A stretch of 64,000 nucleotides of DNA from Oscillospiraceae bacterium (GCA_016282135.1 JAEEKA010000006.1:38243-102242); one strand, 5' to 3'. Positions 1 to 11,915 are shown, numbered from the stretch's first letter. Notes: generated from the sequence alone by a model not told the origin. Program-made: numbers and translations.

Positions 1-210
1 CAACGGTTTTTGTCTGATTACAGCCCATCGCTCAGAGCGAAAGTTAGCCTATATGTATTTTCATACTATCACAAAAAGGCGTTTTATGCAACGGATTTTC
101 AATTTACAATCGAACCATCCTGTGATATGATAAGGAAAACGGCGGGCGGCAGATTGCTGTCTCATCGTATTATGAACAATGAACTATGTGTTCAAGATGG
201 AGGTGCTCTT

Positions 211-2049
211 ATGCCCGGACCCGGCGGCGGACTCGGTCCGCGAGGCTTCCTCACCGATGAGGAAAAGCAAAACAAGCCAAAGGTTACAAAGGCGCTCCTG
301 CTTCGCATTCTCTCCTATCTCAAGCCCTATTGGCCCCAGTTTGTACTGGTCTTCCTGGCTATCCTGCTCTCGGCCACAGTGGGCCTGCTGCCCTCCATCA
401 TCACGGGCCGCATCGTAGACGAAGCCCTGGTGGGCAAGGACATGAAGCTGCTGGTTCAGCTTCTGCTGGCTGCCTTTGGGACTCTGACGGTCTCCCAAGT
501 GATCGGCGTGCTGGAAAGCTACATCAACGCCTGGATCTCCCAGCGGATTATCTTCGACATGAAGAACCAGATGTACGACCATCTGCAGCACATGCCCCAC
601 GCCTTTTTCACCTCGGAAAAGCAGGGCGACATCATTACCCGGATGAACACCGATATCTCCGGAGTCAGCTCTGTGATCTCCGGAACCCTGTCCAGCATCG
701 TCAGCAACGTGGCAACGGTGGTGACTTCCCTGATCGCTCTGTTTACCATGAACTGGCAGCTTGCCCTGGTGGGCATGGTGGTAATTCCGCTGCTGATTCT
801 CCCCACCCGCAGCGTGGGTCAGACCCGCTGGAAGCTGTTGACCCAGAGCCAGGCAAAAAACGACGAAATGAACCAGATGATCAACGAGACCCTGTCTGTC
901 AGCGGATCTCTGCTGGTGAAGCTCTTTGCTCGGGAGGAGCGGGAGTACGAGCGCTTTGTAGGGCTGAATGAAGAAGTCACCAAGCTCCACCTGAAAGAGC
1001 AGCGCAGCGGCAAGTGGTTCGGCGTCATCATGGGCATGTTCACTCAGCTTGGGCCCCTGCTGATCTATTTTGCAGGCGGCTGGCTCATTATCGCCAAGTC
1101 CGACTCCACCCTGACCGTGGGCACCATCACTGCCACGGTGGCCCTGATAAATCGGCTTTACCGTCCAGTCCAAAGCCTCCTGAACATTCAGGTTGACTTC
1201 ACCCGATCTCTGGCGCTCTTCACCCGAATTTTTGACTATTTTGATATGCAGAATCCCATCGTTTCCAAGGACAACGGCAAAAAACCTGATATGAAGCAGG
1301 CAGACATCCGCTATGAACACGTGGCCTTCTCCTACGACCCGGAAAAGCCTTTGCTGACAGACATCGACTTTACCGTCCCCGCCGGGAAGATGTACGCCAT
1401 CGTGGGTCCCTCCGGCTCCGGCAAATCCACGGTCGTCAACCTGCTGCCCCGGCTCTATGACGTGCTGGGAGGAAGCGTCACGGTGGGCGGCGTGGACGTG
1501 CGGGATATGGATCTGAAATACCTGCGCTCCAACATTGGCGTAGTGACCCAGGAGAGCTACCTCTTCAACGGCACCATTCGGGAGAACCTGCTCTACGCCA
1601 AGCCTGACGCCACCGCCCGGGAGCTGGAAGAGGCCTGCCGCATCGCCAACATTCACGGCTACATTGAAAGTCAGCCTGAAGGCTACGAGACTATCGTAGG
1701 CAACCGGGGGCTGAAGCTCTCCGGCGGCGAAAAGCAGCGGCTTTCAATTGCCCGGGTAATTTTGAAAGACCCGAAGATTCTCATTCTGGACGAGGCCACC
1801 TCTGCCCTGGACTCCATTTCGGAAAACGCCATTCAGGAGGCCCTGGAGCATCTGATGGAGGGCAGAACCAGCATCGTCATTGCCCACCGGCTCTCCACCA
1901 TCCTGAAGGCGGACCGCATCCTGGTGGTCAAAAACGGCTCCATCGCCGAATCCGGCGACCACGAAAGCCTGCTGGCGCAAAACGGCGTCTACCGGGAACT
2001 CTATGAGACCCAATTCCGGACCATTTTGGAATTGGAAGGCGCGAAATAA
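211..2049 (+). CDS. ABC transporter, fused permease/ATP-binding protein (multidrug/lipid exporter type)
   Basis: Walker A GPSGSGKST, signature LSGGEKQR, Walker B ILILDEATSALD, multiple TM segments. ATG at 211 preceded by GGAGG is a better start than the TTG at 10. Confidence 0.95.
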   Translation: MPGPGGGLGPRGFLTDEEKQNKPKVTKALLLRILSYLKPYWPQFVLVFLAILLSATVGLLPSIITGRIVDEALVGKDMKLLVQLLLAAFGTLTVSQVIGVLESYINAWISQRIIFDMKNQMYDHLQHMPHAFFTSEKQGDIITRMNTDISGVSSVISGTLSSIVSNVATVVTSLIALFTMNWQLALVGMVVIPLLILPTRSVGQTRWKLLTQSQAKNDEMNQMINETLSVSGSLLVKLFAREEREYERFVGLNEEVTKLHLKEQRSGKWFGVIMGMFTQLGPLLIYFAGGWLIIAKSDSTLTVGTITATVALINRLYRPVQSLLNIQVDFTRSLALFTRIFDYFDMQNPIVSKDNGKKPDMKQADIRYEHVAFSYDPEKPLLTDIDFTVPAGKMYAIVGPSGSGKSTVVNLLPRLYDVLGGSVTVGGVDVRDMDLKYLRSNIGVVTQESYLFNGTIRENLLYAKPDATARELEEACRIANIHGYIESQPEGYETIVGNRGLKLSGGEKQRLSIARVILKDPKILILDEATSALDSISENAIQEALEHLMEGRTSIVIAHRLSTILKADRILVVKNGSIAESGDHESLLAQNGVYRELYETQFRTILELEGAK

Positions 2050-2107
2050 TCGCAGCGTGCGAGTTGCGCGCTCCTCCCCACGATACAAAAAATTCACAAA
2101 ACAACAG

Positions 2108-2135
2108 TTGACAAACGAAACAAACATGTTATAAT
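2108..2135 (+). promoter_or_regulatory. Sigma-A type promoter of groESL
   Basis: TTGACA (2108-2113), 16-bp spacer, TATAAT (2130-2135), directly upstream of the CIRCE element and groES. Confidence 0.85.
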
Positions 2136-2171
2136 AGGTTAGCACTCAGAAATACAGAGTGCTAACCTATT
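2133..2171 (+). promoter_or_regulatory. CIRCE operator (HrcA binding site)
   Basis: TTAGCACTC-N9-GAGTGCTAA at 2139-2165 matches the CIRCE consensus; perfect arms extend to 15 bp each (AATAGGTTAGCACTC / GAGTGCTAACCTATT). Confidence 0.96.
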
Positions 2172-2241
2172 TTGTTTCTCCCCATGGCGCACAGCATGCG
2201 CCGGTACATCAATCTTGTAAATCTTTTAAGGAGGCATTCCT

Positions 2242-2526
2242 ATGAAGTTAAAGCCCTTGGCTGACCGTGTGCTGCTGAAAGCAACGGAGGCCGAAGAAAC
2301 CACCAAGTCCGGCATTATTCTCTCCACCGCCAACAAGGAAAAGCCCGTCGTCTCTGAGGTTGTGGCTGTTGGCCCAGGCGGCATCGTGGACGGCAAAGAG
2401 ATCGTCATGACCGTCAAACCCGGTGACAAGGTCATCGTGGCCAAGTACGCCGGCACCGAGGTCAAGCTGGACGGCGCTGAATACTCCATCGTCCGCCAGA
2501 ACGACATTCTGGCTATCGTAGAATAA
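2242..2526 (+). CDS. groES: Co-chaperonin GroES
   Basis: MKLKPLADRVLLKATEAEETTKSGIILS...; strong RBS; followed by groL. Confidence 0.98.
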   Translation: MKLKPLADRVLLKATEAEETTKSGIILSTANKEKPVVSEVVAVGPGGIVDGKEIVMTVKPGDKVIVAKYAGTEVKLDGAEYSIVRQNDILAIVE

Positions 2527-2538
2527 GCAGGAGGCTGA

Positions 2539-4188
<1,650 letters not shown>

Positions 4189-4232
4189 GCAATTGAAAAT
4201 TTTCAATTGACTTTTAAACGAGAAACGTTTCG

Positions 4233-4271
4233 CAGAAATACACACCGTCGAATCGGCGGTGTGTATTTCTG
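4233..4271 (+). terminator. Hairpin downstream of groL
   Basis: cagaaatacacaccg / cggtgtgtatttctg perfect 15-bp arms; only a short T stretch follows. Confidence 0.7.
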
Positions 4272-4340
4272 TTTGAGGTTAAGGTATCCTTAAGGTTTTT
4301 CCGATATTATAACGGCAAAACAATGAAAGCGGTGAGCTTT

Positions 4341-6263
4341 ATGAGACAGCTTTTTCAGCAGCTTGCAGTTTTTACGCTGGTTTTCGCTCTTCTTTTATCT
4401 CTGGCGGCCTGCGGGGAGAAGGACAGCCCGAAAGACACCGGCGCGGAACACGCGGCGGGCAGTACAGATGAACCCGGACAGCAGACCGAGACGGAAGCCT
4501 CAGCCCGAAACGAGTTCCGGACTGAGGCGGAAACCGTTTACAATGGGCTGTTTGACGACAAAGTGGTTCACGCCGTAGACGTGACCATTTCGGAGGATGA
4601 TTGGGCGGATCTGTTGGAACATCCCCTGGAAAAGACAAAATACAAAACCACCGTGATCATTGACGGAGAAACCATGGAGCAGGTATCCTTCGCCACCAAG
4701 GGAAACACCAGCCTGAGCTCTGTCGCAAGCGATCCGGACTCCGACCGATACAGCTTCAAGCTGAACTTCGGAAAATTCAACAAAGGACAGAGCTATCACG
4801 GCCTGGACAAGCTCAACCTGAACAATCTCTACGCAGACGCCACTTGCCTCAAGGACTGGCTCTGCTATCGTATCTTTCGGCAGGCAGGGGTGGACGCTCC
4901 CCTGGCCAGCTATGTCTGGCTGCGGATCAACGGCCAGGATCAGGGCCTCTATCTGGCCATCGAGGAAATCAGTGAATCCTGGCTGAATCGGACTCAGGAA
5001 GGCGAGGGCGTGCTTTACAAGCCCGAAACAGAGGAACAGAATCCACCTGATGGCTTGGGGATCGGGGAGCATGGAGCAAATAGCAAGCATCCGGGATCAG
5101 AGAATCCACCGACGGCCGAGGACAGTGACCGTCAAGGCGAGGAAAACGGCGAAAATTACGGCCAGAGCTGCTTCACGGGTAATCCGCCGCAAGGCTTCCC
5201 CGGAAACGGAGAAGGTCAGGGCGGTTTCCACGGTGGGCCCGGCGGCATGGGCTTCGGAGCCACTGCCAAGGGCGCCGATCTGCGGTACACAGACGACGAT
5301 CCGGACAGCTACTCCGACATCTTCGACAATGACGAAACAGTCATGGACGAAGGAGCCGAAGGCAGAGTCATCACCGCTCTGAAAGCGCTCTCCGAGGGCA
5401 AGCCCTCGGAAGCTCTGGACACGGATGAGGTCATTCGCTACTTTGCGGCACACAACTTCGTGCTGAATTACGACAGCTACACCGGCACCATGCTCCACAA
5501 CTACTACCTGTACGAAAACGACGGCAAGCTTTCCATGCTGCCCTGGGACTACAACCTGGCCTTCGGCGGTTTTGGCGGTGGCTTCGGCAGCTTCGGCGGC
5601 ATGGGCGGAAAAACTGGCATGGATTTCGCCAACGGGGAAGGAAATGATTCTCCCCAGCGGCCCAACGGCATGCGCGATGAAATCCCCGTCCCCGACAATA
5701 TGCCAAACTCTAGCGAGATGCCTATCTCCGGTAAAATACCTAATTCCGGTGAAACAGTCGAAGGAATGCCTGATTTTGGGCAAATGGGCGGCAGTGACGC
5801 AACATCTTTGGTGAACGTTGGCATTGACAGTCCCCTTTCCGGCGCCACGGAGGAAAGCCGTCCCATGTGGGCCTGGATTACCGCGGACGAAACATATCTT
5901 GCCCGGTATTACGCGGTTTTCGAAGAGCTGCTCAGCGGCTATTTTGAAAACGGGAGCTTTGAGGCTGAGCTGGATCAAATGATTGCCCTGCTCCGGCCCT
6001 ACGTAGAAAAGGATCCTACCGCTTTCTACTCCTTGGAGGAGTTTGACGCCGGGGTCAAGACTCTGCGGCAGTTCTGTGTCCTCCGGGCGGAGAGCATTCG
6101 CAAGCAGTTGGAGGGTGCGCTTGCTGCCCGTACCAAGGAACAGAACCAGGCCGCCCGGGTGGACGCCTCCGACATTGAGCTGCACGCCATGGGCGGCATG
6201 GGCGGCGGAAAAGACTCCATCCAGACGGACAGGCCGGACCGCGGCAGGGATCAGCGTCCATAG
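4341..6263 (+). CDS. CotH kinase family lipoprotein with Gly/Met-rich low-complexity inserts
   Basis: Signal peptide with lipobox LSLAAC; GLDKLNLNNLYAD...LKDWLCYRIFRQAGVDAPLASYVWLRING and LHNYYLYENDGKLSMLPWDYNLAFGG are CotH-like; Gly/Phe/Met-rich stretches between and after. Confidence 0.85.
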   Translation: MRQLFQQLAVFTLVFALLLSLAACGEKDSPKDTGAEHAAGSTDEPGQQTETEASARNEFRTEAETVYNGLFDDKVVHAVDVTISEDDWADLLEHPLEKTKYKTTVIIDGETMEQVSFATKGNTSLSSVASDPDSDRYSFKLNFGKFNKGQSYHGLDKLNLNNLYADATCLKDWLCYRIFRQAGVDAPLASYVWLRINGQDQGLYLAIEEISESWLNRTQEGEGVLYKPETEEQNPPDGLGIGEHGANSKHPGSENPPTAEDSDRQGEENGENYGQSCFTGNPPQGFPGNGEGQGGFHGGPGGMGFGATAKGADLRYTDDDPDSYSDIFDNDETVMDEGAEGRVITALKALSEGKPSEALDTDEVIRYFAAHNFVLNYDSYTGTMLHNYYLYENDGKLSMLPWDYNLAFGGFGGGFGSFGGMGGKTGMDFANGEGNDSPQRPNGMRDEIPVPDNMPNSSEMPISGKIPNSGETVEGMPDFGQMGGSDATSLVNVGIDSPLSGATEESRPMWAWITADETYLARYYAVFEELLSGYFENGSFEAELDQMIALLRPYVEKDPTAFYSLEEFDAGVKTLRQFCVLRAESIRKQLEGALAARTKEQNQAARVDASDIELHAMGGMGGGKDSIQTDRPDRGRDQRP

Positions 6264-6337
6264 GGCTGGCAATCAGAATTTTGGTCTTTTGAGAATTGTC
6301 AAACCCGGCAAATCAGAATATCTTCTTAAACATGATA

Positions 6338-6369
6338 AACGGCCTCAAGCGCAGCAGCTTGAGGCCGTT
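6338..6369. terminator. Inverted repeat between convergent genes
   Basis: aacggcctcaagc gcagca gcttgaggccgtt, 13-bp perfect arms. Confidence 0.55.
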
Positions 6370-6516
6370 ATGCTCTTTCATCAGGCGGTATGCAGGCATG
6401 GCACCACATCCGTTCCGGGAAGAAGGCTTTGGTTGGATACGGGGACACGGGCGACGTGTCGTCCCGGCAAGGCACGGGCCATAAGCTATGAGCCTATAAG
6501 TCATGCGCCGCAATCG

Positions 6517-7446
6517 TCAGTTGTACAAGCCATACCGATCCCGCAGGGAGTGAATCATATCTGTATAAATCTCCCGGCAGGCAGCGTTGTCTTCCGCCTG
6601 GAGAGCCTTATAGCAGGGGTTCAGCCAGTCCCGGCGGAGCTCGGCGCAGACCTTGGCTTCATCGTCGCCGTAGCGCATAGCAGCCACGATGGCAGGGGCG
6701 ATTTCATAGTATTCGCAGATCAGGGCGCTCCCCTGCTCTGTCTGCGACAACCAGCCGTCCCGAAATGCCCGGAAGGCCGTCAGCTCTGGGCAGTCATCCG
6801 GCTTGCCCTCGGCCTCGCAGACCGCGGTAGTGACGAAGCAAAAGCCGTGCTTCCGGAAGCCGGACTGAATCTCTTCATAAGTGCCCAGTTCAAAACGGTT
6901 GTCCGGATACTTTTCGTTGAAACGGTCCCGCAGCAGGGCAGGAAACTCCTCGCTGACGGAAAGGCCGAGGCCTCGGATGGCAGGAACCGTAAACCAGGCC
7001 AGGGTCAGCTTGTCGGAAAAAGCAAGCCGTTCCCGGGCTGCCTTGGTTTTCGCCTTGGGAGGATTCCGATGGATGTCTTCCCACTGGGCGATGAATTCTT
7101 CCACGAAGCCGGAAAGCAGGGCCTGCCGCTGGGTTGGCTGAGCGCAAATGTAGCGATCCATGGCCTCAAAAACGGGGCTCACGTCCTCTTTATAGTTCCG
7201 GTAGGCGGATTCATACAGCTTGCGGTTGAACTGCTTGAATGCATTGGGATAGTCTCGGACGCAGTCCAGAAGATGCTCCTTCACGTAGGCCAGGTCAGAC
7301 TCGTCAGAAGGCTGTGTGCTGACCGCATAGTACGACGCTGACAGCTTTGCGCCGCAGTAGACGCAGGAAAACGCGGAAAGCTCCGCCGGAACCTGGATCT
7401 CCTGACCGCAGCTCTTGCAGATTCGCGAAATCATTTCCGTTGCCAT
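6517..7446 (-). CDS. Hypothetical protein with N-terminal zinc-ribbon (CxxC...CxxC)
   Basis: MATEMISRICKSCGQEIQVPAELSAFSCVYCGAKLSAS...; full-length ORF; start trimmed to the internal Met next to engB. Confidence 0.75.
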   Translation of the reverse strand: MATEMISRICKSCGQEIQVPAELSAFSCVYCGAKLSASYYAVSTQPSDESDLAYVKEHLLDCVRDYPNAFKQFNRKLYESAYRNYKEDVSPVFEAMDRYICAQPTQRQALLSGFVEEFIAQWEDIHRNPPKAKTKAARERLAFSDKLTLAWFTVPAIRGLGLSVSEEFPALLRDRFNEKYPDNRFELGTYEEIQSGFRKHGFCFVTTAVCEAEGKPDDCPELTAFRAFRDGWLSQTEQGSALICEYYEIAPAIVAAMRYGDDEAKVCAELRRDWLNPCYKALQAEDNAACREIYTDMIHSLRDRYGLYN

Positions 7447-7459
7447 ATCATCACCTACC

Positions 7460-8050
7460 TTACTTGGCCTCACAGGCGGCAAGAATCTCCCGCAGAAGCA
7501 GGTCCCGCCCGTCTCCCTTCTCCGCGGAGAAGGGGATCAGAACGGTGGACTCAGAAAGAGACAGCGTCTGCCGGATCAGGGCCAGATTGGGCTCAATCTC
7601 AGTTTTTTTCAGCTTGTCCAGCTTGTTGGCCACCACCAGGAAGGGGCGGCCGGAGTTCTGAAAGTAGGACGCCATGGTGACGTCATTTTCCGTAGGCTTA
7701 TGCCGGGCGTCCACAATCAAGACGCCCAAGGCGATCCGCTCCGGCACGGAGAAGTACTGCTCCATCAGCTTGCCCCAGCGTTCCTTCTCCGACAGGGGAA
7801 CCTTGGCATAACCGTAGCCCGGCAGGTCTACGAAATAGGCCCGGTCGTCAATGCGAAAAAAGTTGATGTGGACAGTCTTGCCGGGGGTCTCCCCTACCCG
7901 GGCAAAGTTTTTCCGGTTCAGAACCCGGTTGATCACCGAGGATTTGCCCACGTTGGACTTGCCTGAAAAGGCAATCTGAGGCAGACCGTCTTTGGGGAGC
8001 TTGGCAATATCGGTGATTGAAGTGAGAAATTCAGCTTTTTGCAGGTTCAT
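7460..8050 (-). CDS. engB: Ribosome biogenesis GTP-binding protein YsxC/EngB
   Basis: AFSGKSNVGKSSVINRVLN, KTVHINFFRIDDRAYFVDLPGYGYAKV, NKLDKLKK motifs; linked to lon. Confidence 0.96.
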   Translation of the reverse strand: MNLQKAEFLTSITDIAKLPKDGLPQIAFSGKSNVGKSSVINRVLNRKNFARVGETPGKTVHINFFRIDDRAYFVDLPGYGYAKVPLSEKERWGKLMEQYFSVPERIALGVLIVDARHKPTENDVTMASYFQNSGRPFLVVANKLDKLKKTEIEPNLALIRQTLSLSESTVLIPFSAEKGDGRDLLLREILAACEAK

Positions 8051-8081
8051 GACGGCCTCCTTTCGGCAATGGGTACGCGCC

Positions 8082-8109
8082 ACTGATGACTGGTAACTGA
8101 TGAGTGGTG
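8082..8109. repeat. Degenerate 7-bp tandem repeat (4 units) between lon and engB
   Basis: ACTGATG ACTGGTA ACTGATG AGTGGTG, read by eye. Confidence 0.6.
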
Positions 8110-8117
8110 GCTATCCC

Positions 8118-10532
8118 CTACTGCCGGATATCCGGCTTGCGTTTCCGGGGAATGGGAGGGGTAGCCAACGGCAGATTCTTGGGATCGGCGGTCACGACCA
8201 GGGGAGCATCAGGCTGGGGGAAGCGCAGAGCGGTTTCCAGCACCGTATCGGCGGTGCGCACGGTCACAAAATTCAAAGCCTTGCGAACGGTCTGATCAAT
8301 CTCCTCCAGGTCCTTCCGGTTCTCCTCGGGAATAATGACGGTCTTAATCCCGTGGCGCAGGGCGGCCATTGTCTTTTCCTTCAGACCACCGATGGGGAGC
8401 ACCCTGCCACGGATGGAAATTTCACCGGTCATAGCCACGTCCCGGCGGACTTTAGCGCCGGTCAGTGCGGAGACCAACGCCGTGCAGACGGTAACGCCTG
8501 CGCTGGGTCCGTCTTTGGGCACGGCCCCCTCGGGGAAGTGGACGTGAATATCCTTCGTCTTATAGAAGTCCTCGGCTATACCCAGACTCTTGGCCCGGGA
8601 GCGGATAAAGCTCATAGCAGCTTGGACGGATTCCTGCATGACCTTGCCCAGGTTGCCCGTCAGCTCCAGCTTGCCGGTGCCCTCGACCACATTGCATTCT
8701 ACCTCCAGCATCTCGCCGCCCACGGAGGTCCAAGCCAAACCGTTTACCAGGCCCACAGGGTCCTCCTCCGGAAGACGGTCCGGCAGGAAGCGGCGGACGC
8801 CCAGGTACTTCTCCAAATTAGCGGAGGTGACAGTGATCCGGGACGTCTCGGGGTGTTCCAGCAGCTCCATATCCGCCCGGCGACAGATCTTTGCCAGTTC
8901 CTGCTCCAGGCGGCGCACGCCGGATTCTCGGGTGTAACAGGCGATAATCTCCCTCAGGGTGCTGTCCGGCACCCGGAGCTGGGATTTCTTCAGACCGTGA
9001 CGCTCCTTCTGCTTGGGCAGCAGGTGGTTCTTGGCGATCATCACCTTTTCTTCATCCGTGTAGGAATCCAGATGGATAACCTCCATCCGGTCCAGCAGGG
9101 GCCGGGGAATGGTATCGTCCGTGTTGGCAGTGGTGATAAACATGCATCTGCTCAGGTCGAAGGGCAGCTCCAGGAAGTTATCCCGGAAAGCGCTGTTCTG
9201 CTCCGGGTCCAGGACCTCCAGCAGAGCCGCGGAGGGGTCCCCCCGGTAGTCGGAGCCCAGCTTGTCGATCTCATCGAAGAGAATCAGCGGGTTGTTGCTC
9301 TTCACCTGGGTCAGGGCAGCCAGGATCCGCCCCGGCATGGCGCCGATATAGGTCTTCCGATGGCCACGGATCTCGGCCTCGTCATGGACGCCGCCCAGAG
9401 AGATTCGGGCCAGTTTTCGATTCAGGCAGGCGGCAATCGAGGATGCGATAGAGGTCTTGCCCACACCAGGAGGGCCTACCAGACAGAGGATCTGGCCCCG
9501 ATTCTCGGGGGCCATCTGCCGGACTGCCAGAAACTCCAGGATTCGGGTCTTGACCTGCTGAAGGCCGAAGTGATCTTGATCCAGCAGCTTCCGGGCCTGT
9601 TCTACGTTCAGCCGCTCCTTGGTGGATTCATTCCAAGGCAACTCCAGGGCCACGTCAAGATAATTGCGAATAACAGAGGCTTCGGAGGAACCGAAGGGCT
9701 GCTTCCGAAGACGCCTGACCTCCTTCAGCAGCTTCTCTTCGGATTCGGCAGGCAGGTGGAGGGCTTTGATCTTCTCATCGTAATCGTCGGCGTCGTCGTC
9801 CTCTTCCCCCAGCTCCTGGCGAATGGCCTTCATCTGCTCCCGCAGATAATAGTCTCGCTGGTCCTTGTTCATACTCTCCTGGGCCTTGTCCTGCATCTCT
9901 TCCTCAATGGAGAGGATGTCAAGCTCATGGTTCATCAGGTGATTGCATCGGAACAGCCGCTTGCCGGGATGCGTCTGATTCAGAAGCTGCAGCTTGTCTT
10001 CAAAACGGAAGGATGCTGCCTGGGCGGTAATATCGCTGACCTCGCCGGGGTCCTTGCTGGCCAGCATCCGGAGCATTTCCTCGTGGAGGGGCCGCTGGCT
10101 CACCTCCATATACTCCTCAAAGAGCCGATAGGCGGTTCGCATCATGGCCTCCAGCTTAGGGCCAACATTCAGCGGCTCGTCCGGCAAGGTGGCAATTCTA
10201 GCGCATAGGTAGGGCTCGGTTTTCAGTGCCGCGACAACCCGGGCACGGTTCAGACCGGTCACCAGCAGACGTGCAGCCTCCCCGGGCACCCGAACGATCT
10301 GCTTGATCTGGGCCACAGTGCCAACGGCATTCAGCGCATCAAAGTCGGGATCGTTGTCCAGCACAGAATGCTGGGGCAACAGCAGAACGCGCTGATCCGC
10401 CTTCATGGACTTCTCAATGGCCCGCAGAGATTTTTCCCGGCCCGCCTCAAAGTGCATAGTGGCATGGGGAAAGGCCACAAGTCCTCGCAGGGCAATCACG
10501 GGAAGCTGTTCGTATTCGATTCGTTCTTCCAT
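8118..10532 (-). CDS. lon: ATP-dependent protease Lon
   Basis: LVGPPGVGKTSIASSIA, PKDGPSAGVTVCTALVSALTG (Ser/Lys dyad region), full length. Confidence 0.98.
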   Translation of the reverse strand: MEERIEYEQLPVIALRGLVAFPHATMHFEAGREKSLRAIEKSMKADQRVLLLPQHSVLDNDPDFDALNAVGTVAQIKQIVRVPGEAARLLVTGLNRARVVAALKTEPYLCARIATLPDEPLNVGPKLEAMMRTAYRLFEEYMEVSQRPLHEEMLRMLASKDPGEVSDITAQAASFRFEDKLQLLNQTHPGKRLFRCNHLMNHELDILSIEEEMQDKAQESMNKDQRDYYLREQMKAIRQELGEEDDDADDYDEKIKALHLPAESEEKLLKEVRRLRKQPFGSSEASVIRNYLDVALELPWNESTKERLNVEQARKLLDQDHFGLQQVKTRILEFLAVRQMAPENRGQILCLVGPPGVGKTSIASSIAACLNRKLARISLGGVHDEAEIRGHRKTYIGAMPGRILAALTQVKSNNPLILFDEIDKLGSDYRGDPSAALLEVLDPEQNSAFRDNFLELPFDLSRCMFITTANTDDTIPRPLLDRMEVIHLDSYTDEEKVMIAKNHLLPKQKERHGLKKSQLRVPDSTLREIIACYTRESGVRRLEQELAKICRRADMELLEHPETSRITVTSANLEKYLGVRRFLPDRLPEEDPVGLVNGLAWTSVGGEMLEVECNVVEGTGKLELTGNLGKVMQESVQAAMSFIRSRAKSLGIAEDFYKTKDIHVHFPEGAVPKDGPSAGVTVCTALVSALTGAKVRRDVAMTGEISIRGRVLPIGGLKEKTMAALRHGIKTVIIPEENRKDLEEIDQTVRKALNFVTVRTADTVLETALRFPQPDAPLVVTADPKNLPLATPPIPRKRKPDIRQ

Positions 10533-10610
10533 GGATAAAACCTCCTTTCAGGAGAAAAAAGACGCAAAAAGGGAGAGACGCCCCCCTTTTCGCGTCATGC
10601 AGTGTTGATT

Positions 10611-11870
10611 TCAGGATGCGGGAATTCGCTTGGGCTCTCCCCGTTCCAGCAAGGGCCGATCTCCGCCACGGACCGAGGCCTCAGTAACGGTGACCTTGTT
10701 GATGGTCTTGTCGGAGGGGATTTCGTACATCACAGGGGTCAGAATGCCCTCCATGACAGCCCGCAGACCCCGGGCGCCGATCTTCCGCTCTACAGCCAGT
10801 TCTGCCACCGCCGTCAAGGCCTCAGGCGTGAACTCCAGCTCCACGCCGTCATAGGACAGCATCTGCTTGTACTGCTTGCACAAAGCGTTCTTGGGCTCTG
10901 TAAGGATACGGACCAGGTCCTCGGGGGACAGGTCGTGGAGACTGGTAATCACAGGCAGACGGCCCACCAGCTCGGGGATGATGCCGAATTTCAGCAGATC
11001 GTGCGGCTGGACCTGGCGGAAGAGCTCGCCGACCTTCCGGTCCTTCTTGCTGGACAGCTCGGAGCCGAAGCCCAGAGAGCTGCGATCCACCCGGCGCTCG
11101 ATGATCTTGTCCAGGCCATCGAAAGCGCCGCCGCAGATAAAGAGAATCTTGGAGGTGTCGATCTGGATGAACTCCTGTTGGGGGTGCTTCCGGCCGCCCT
11201 GGGGCGGCACGTTGGCTACCGTGCCCTCCACGATCTTCAGCAGCGCCTGCTGGACGCCCTCGCCGGAAACGTCACGGGTGATGGAGGTGTTTTCGCTCTT
11301 CCGGGCGATCTTATCCATTTCATCGATATAAATGATGCCCTGTTCCGCCCGTTCGACGTCAAAGTCAGCCGCTTGAATCAGCCGGAGCAGGATGTTTTCC
11401 ACATCCTCGCCCACGTAACCGGCTTCGGTGAGGGTGGTAGCGTCTGCAATTGCAAAGGGCACATCCAGAATCTTTGCTAGAGTCTGGGCGAAGAGCGTTT
11501 TGCCGGAACCAGTGGGACCAATCAGCAGGATATTGCTCTTCTGCATCTCCACGTCGGATTCCTCGCCGAAGTAGATGCGCTTGTAGTGGTTGTAAACCGC
11601 CACGGAGAGGGCAATCTTGGCCTCCTCCTGACCGATGATATAGTTGTCCATGTACTCCTTGATCTCCCGGGGGGTGGGGAGCTTCTCGGGGTCATGCTCG
11701 AAGCGGTTATCCGTCTCATAGAGGTCTTCGCGGATCAGGCTGTTGCACAAATCCACGCACTCATTACAAATATAGACGTTGTTGGGCCCGGACATCATTC
11801 GCTTGACCTGTTCTTGCCGCTTACCGCAGAAGGAACAGCGGACGCCTTTTTCATTTGCCAACAGAGTCAC
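10611..11870 (-). CDS. clpX: ATP-dependent Clp protease ATP-binding subunit ClpX
   Basis: N-terminal C4 zinc finger [38 protein letters not shown]+ domains. Confidence 0.98.
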   Translation of the reverse strand: MTLLANEKGVRCSFCGKRQEQVKRMMSGPNNVYICNECVDLCNSLIREDLYETDNRFEHDPEKLPTPREIKEYMDNYIIGQEEAKIALSVAVYNHYKRIYFGEESDVEMQKSNILLIGPTGSGKTLFAQTLAKILDVPFAIADATTLTEAGYVGEDVENILLRLIQAADFDVERAEQGIIYIDEMDKIARKSENTSITRDVSGEGVQQALLKIVEGTVANVPPQGGRKHPQQEFIQIDTSKILFICGGAFDGLDKIIERRVDRSSLGFGSELSSKKDRKVGELFRQVQPHDLLKFGIIPELVGRLPVITSLHDLSPEDLVRILTEPKNALCKQYKQMLSYDGVELEFTPEALTAVAELAVERKIGARGLRAVMEGILTPVMYEIPSDKTINKVTVTEASVRGGDRPLLERGEPKRIPAS

Positions 11871-11915
11871 TCCTTTCGGGCTTGCAGGCGCAAACGCTGC
11901 GCCGCTGCCGGGGAA

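Noticed and set aside
184-1656. 490-aa antisense ORF over the ABC transporter
   Set aside because: Shadow ORF of a clear coding gene; low-complexity H/G/Q-rich translation, no domain.
6370-6516. Possible small RNA with gggacacg/cgtgtcgtccc stem
   Set aside because: Short stem with no promoter or terminator pair; could simply be the 3' UTR between convergent genes.
8100-10208. 702-aa plus-strand ORF
   Set aside because: Antisense to lon; product is compositionally odd and has no motif.
10560-10596. gacgc...gcgtc hairpin between clpX and lon
   Set aside because: Plausible ordinary terminator or attenuator but the stem has mismatches, so not listed as a firm feature.
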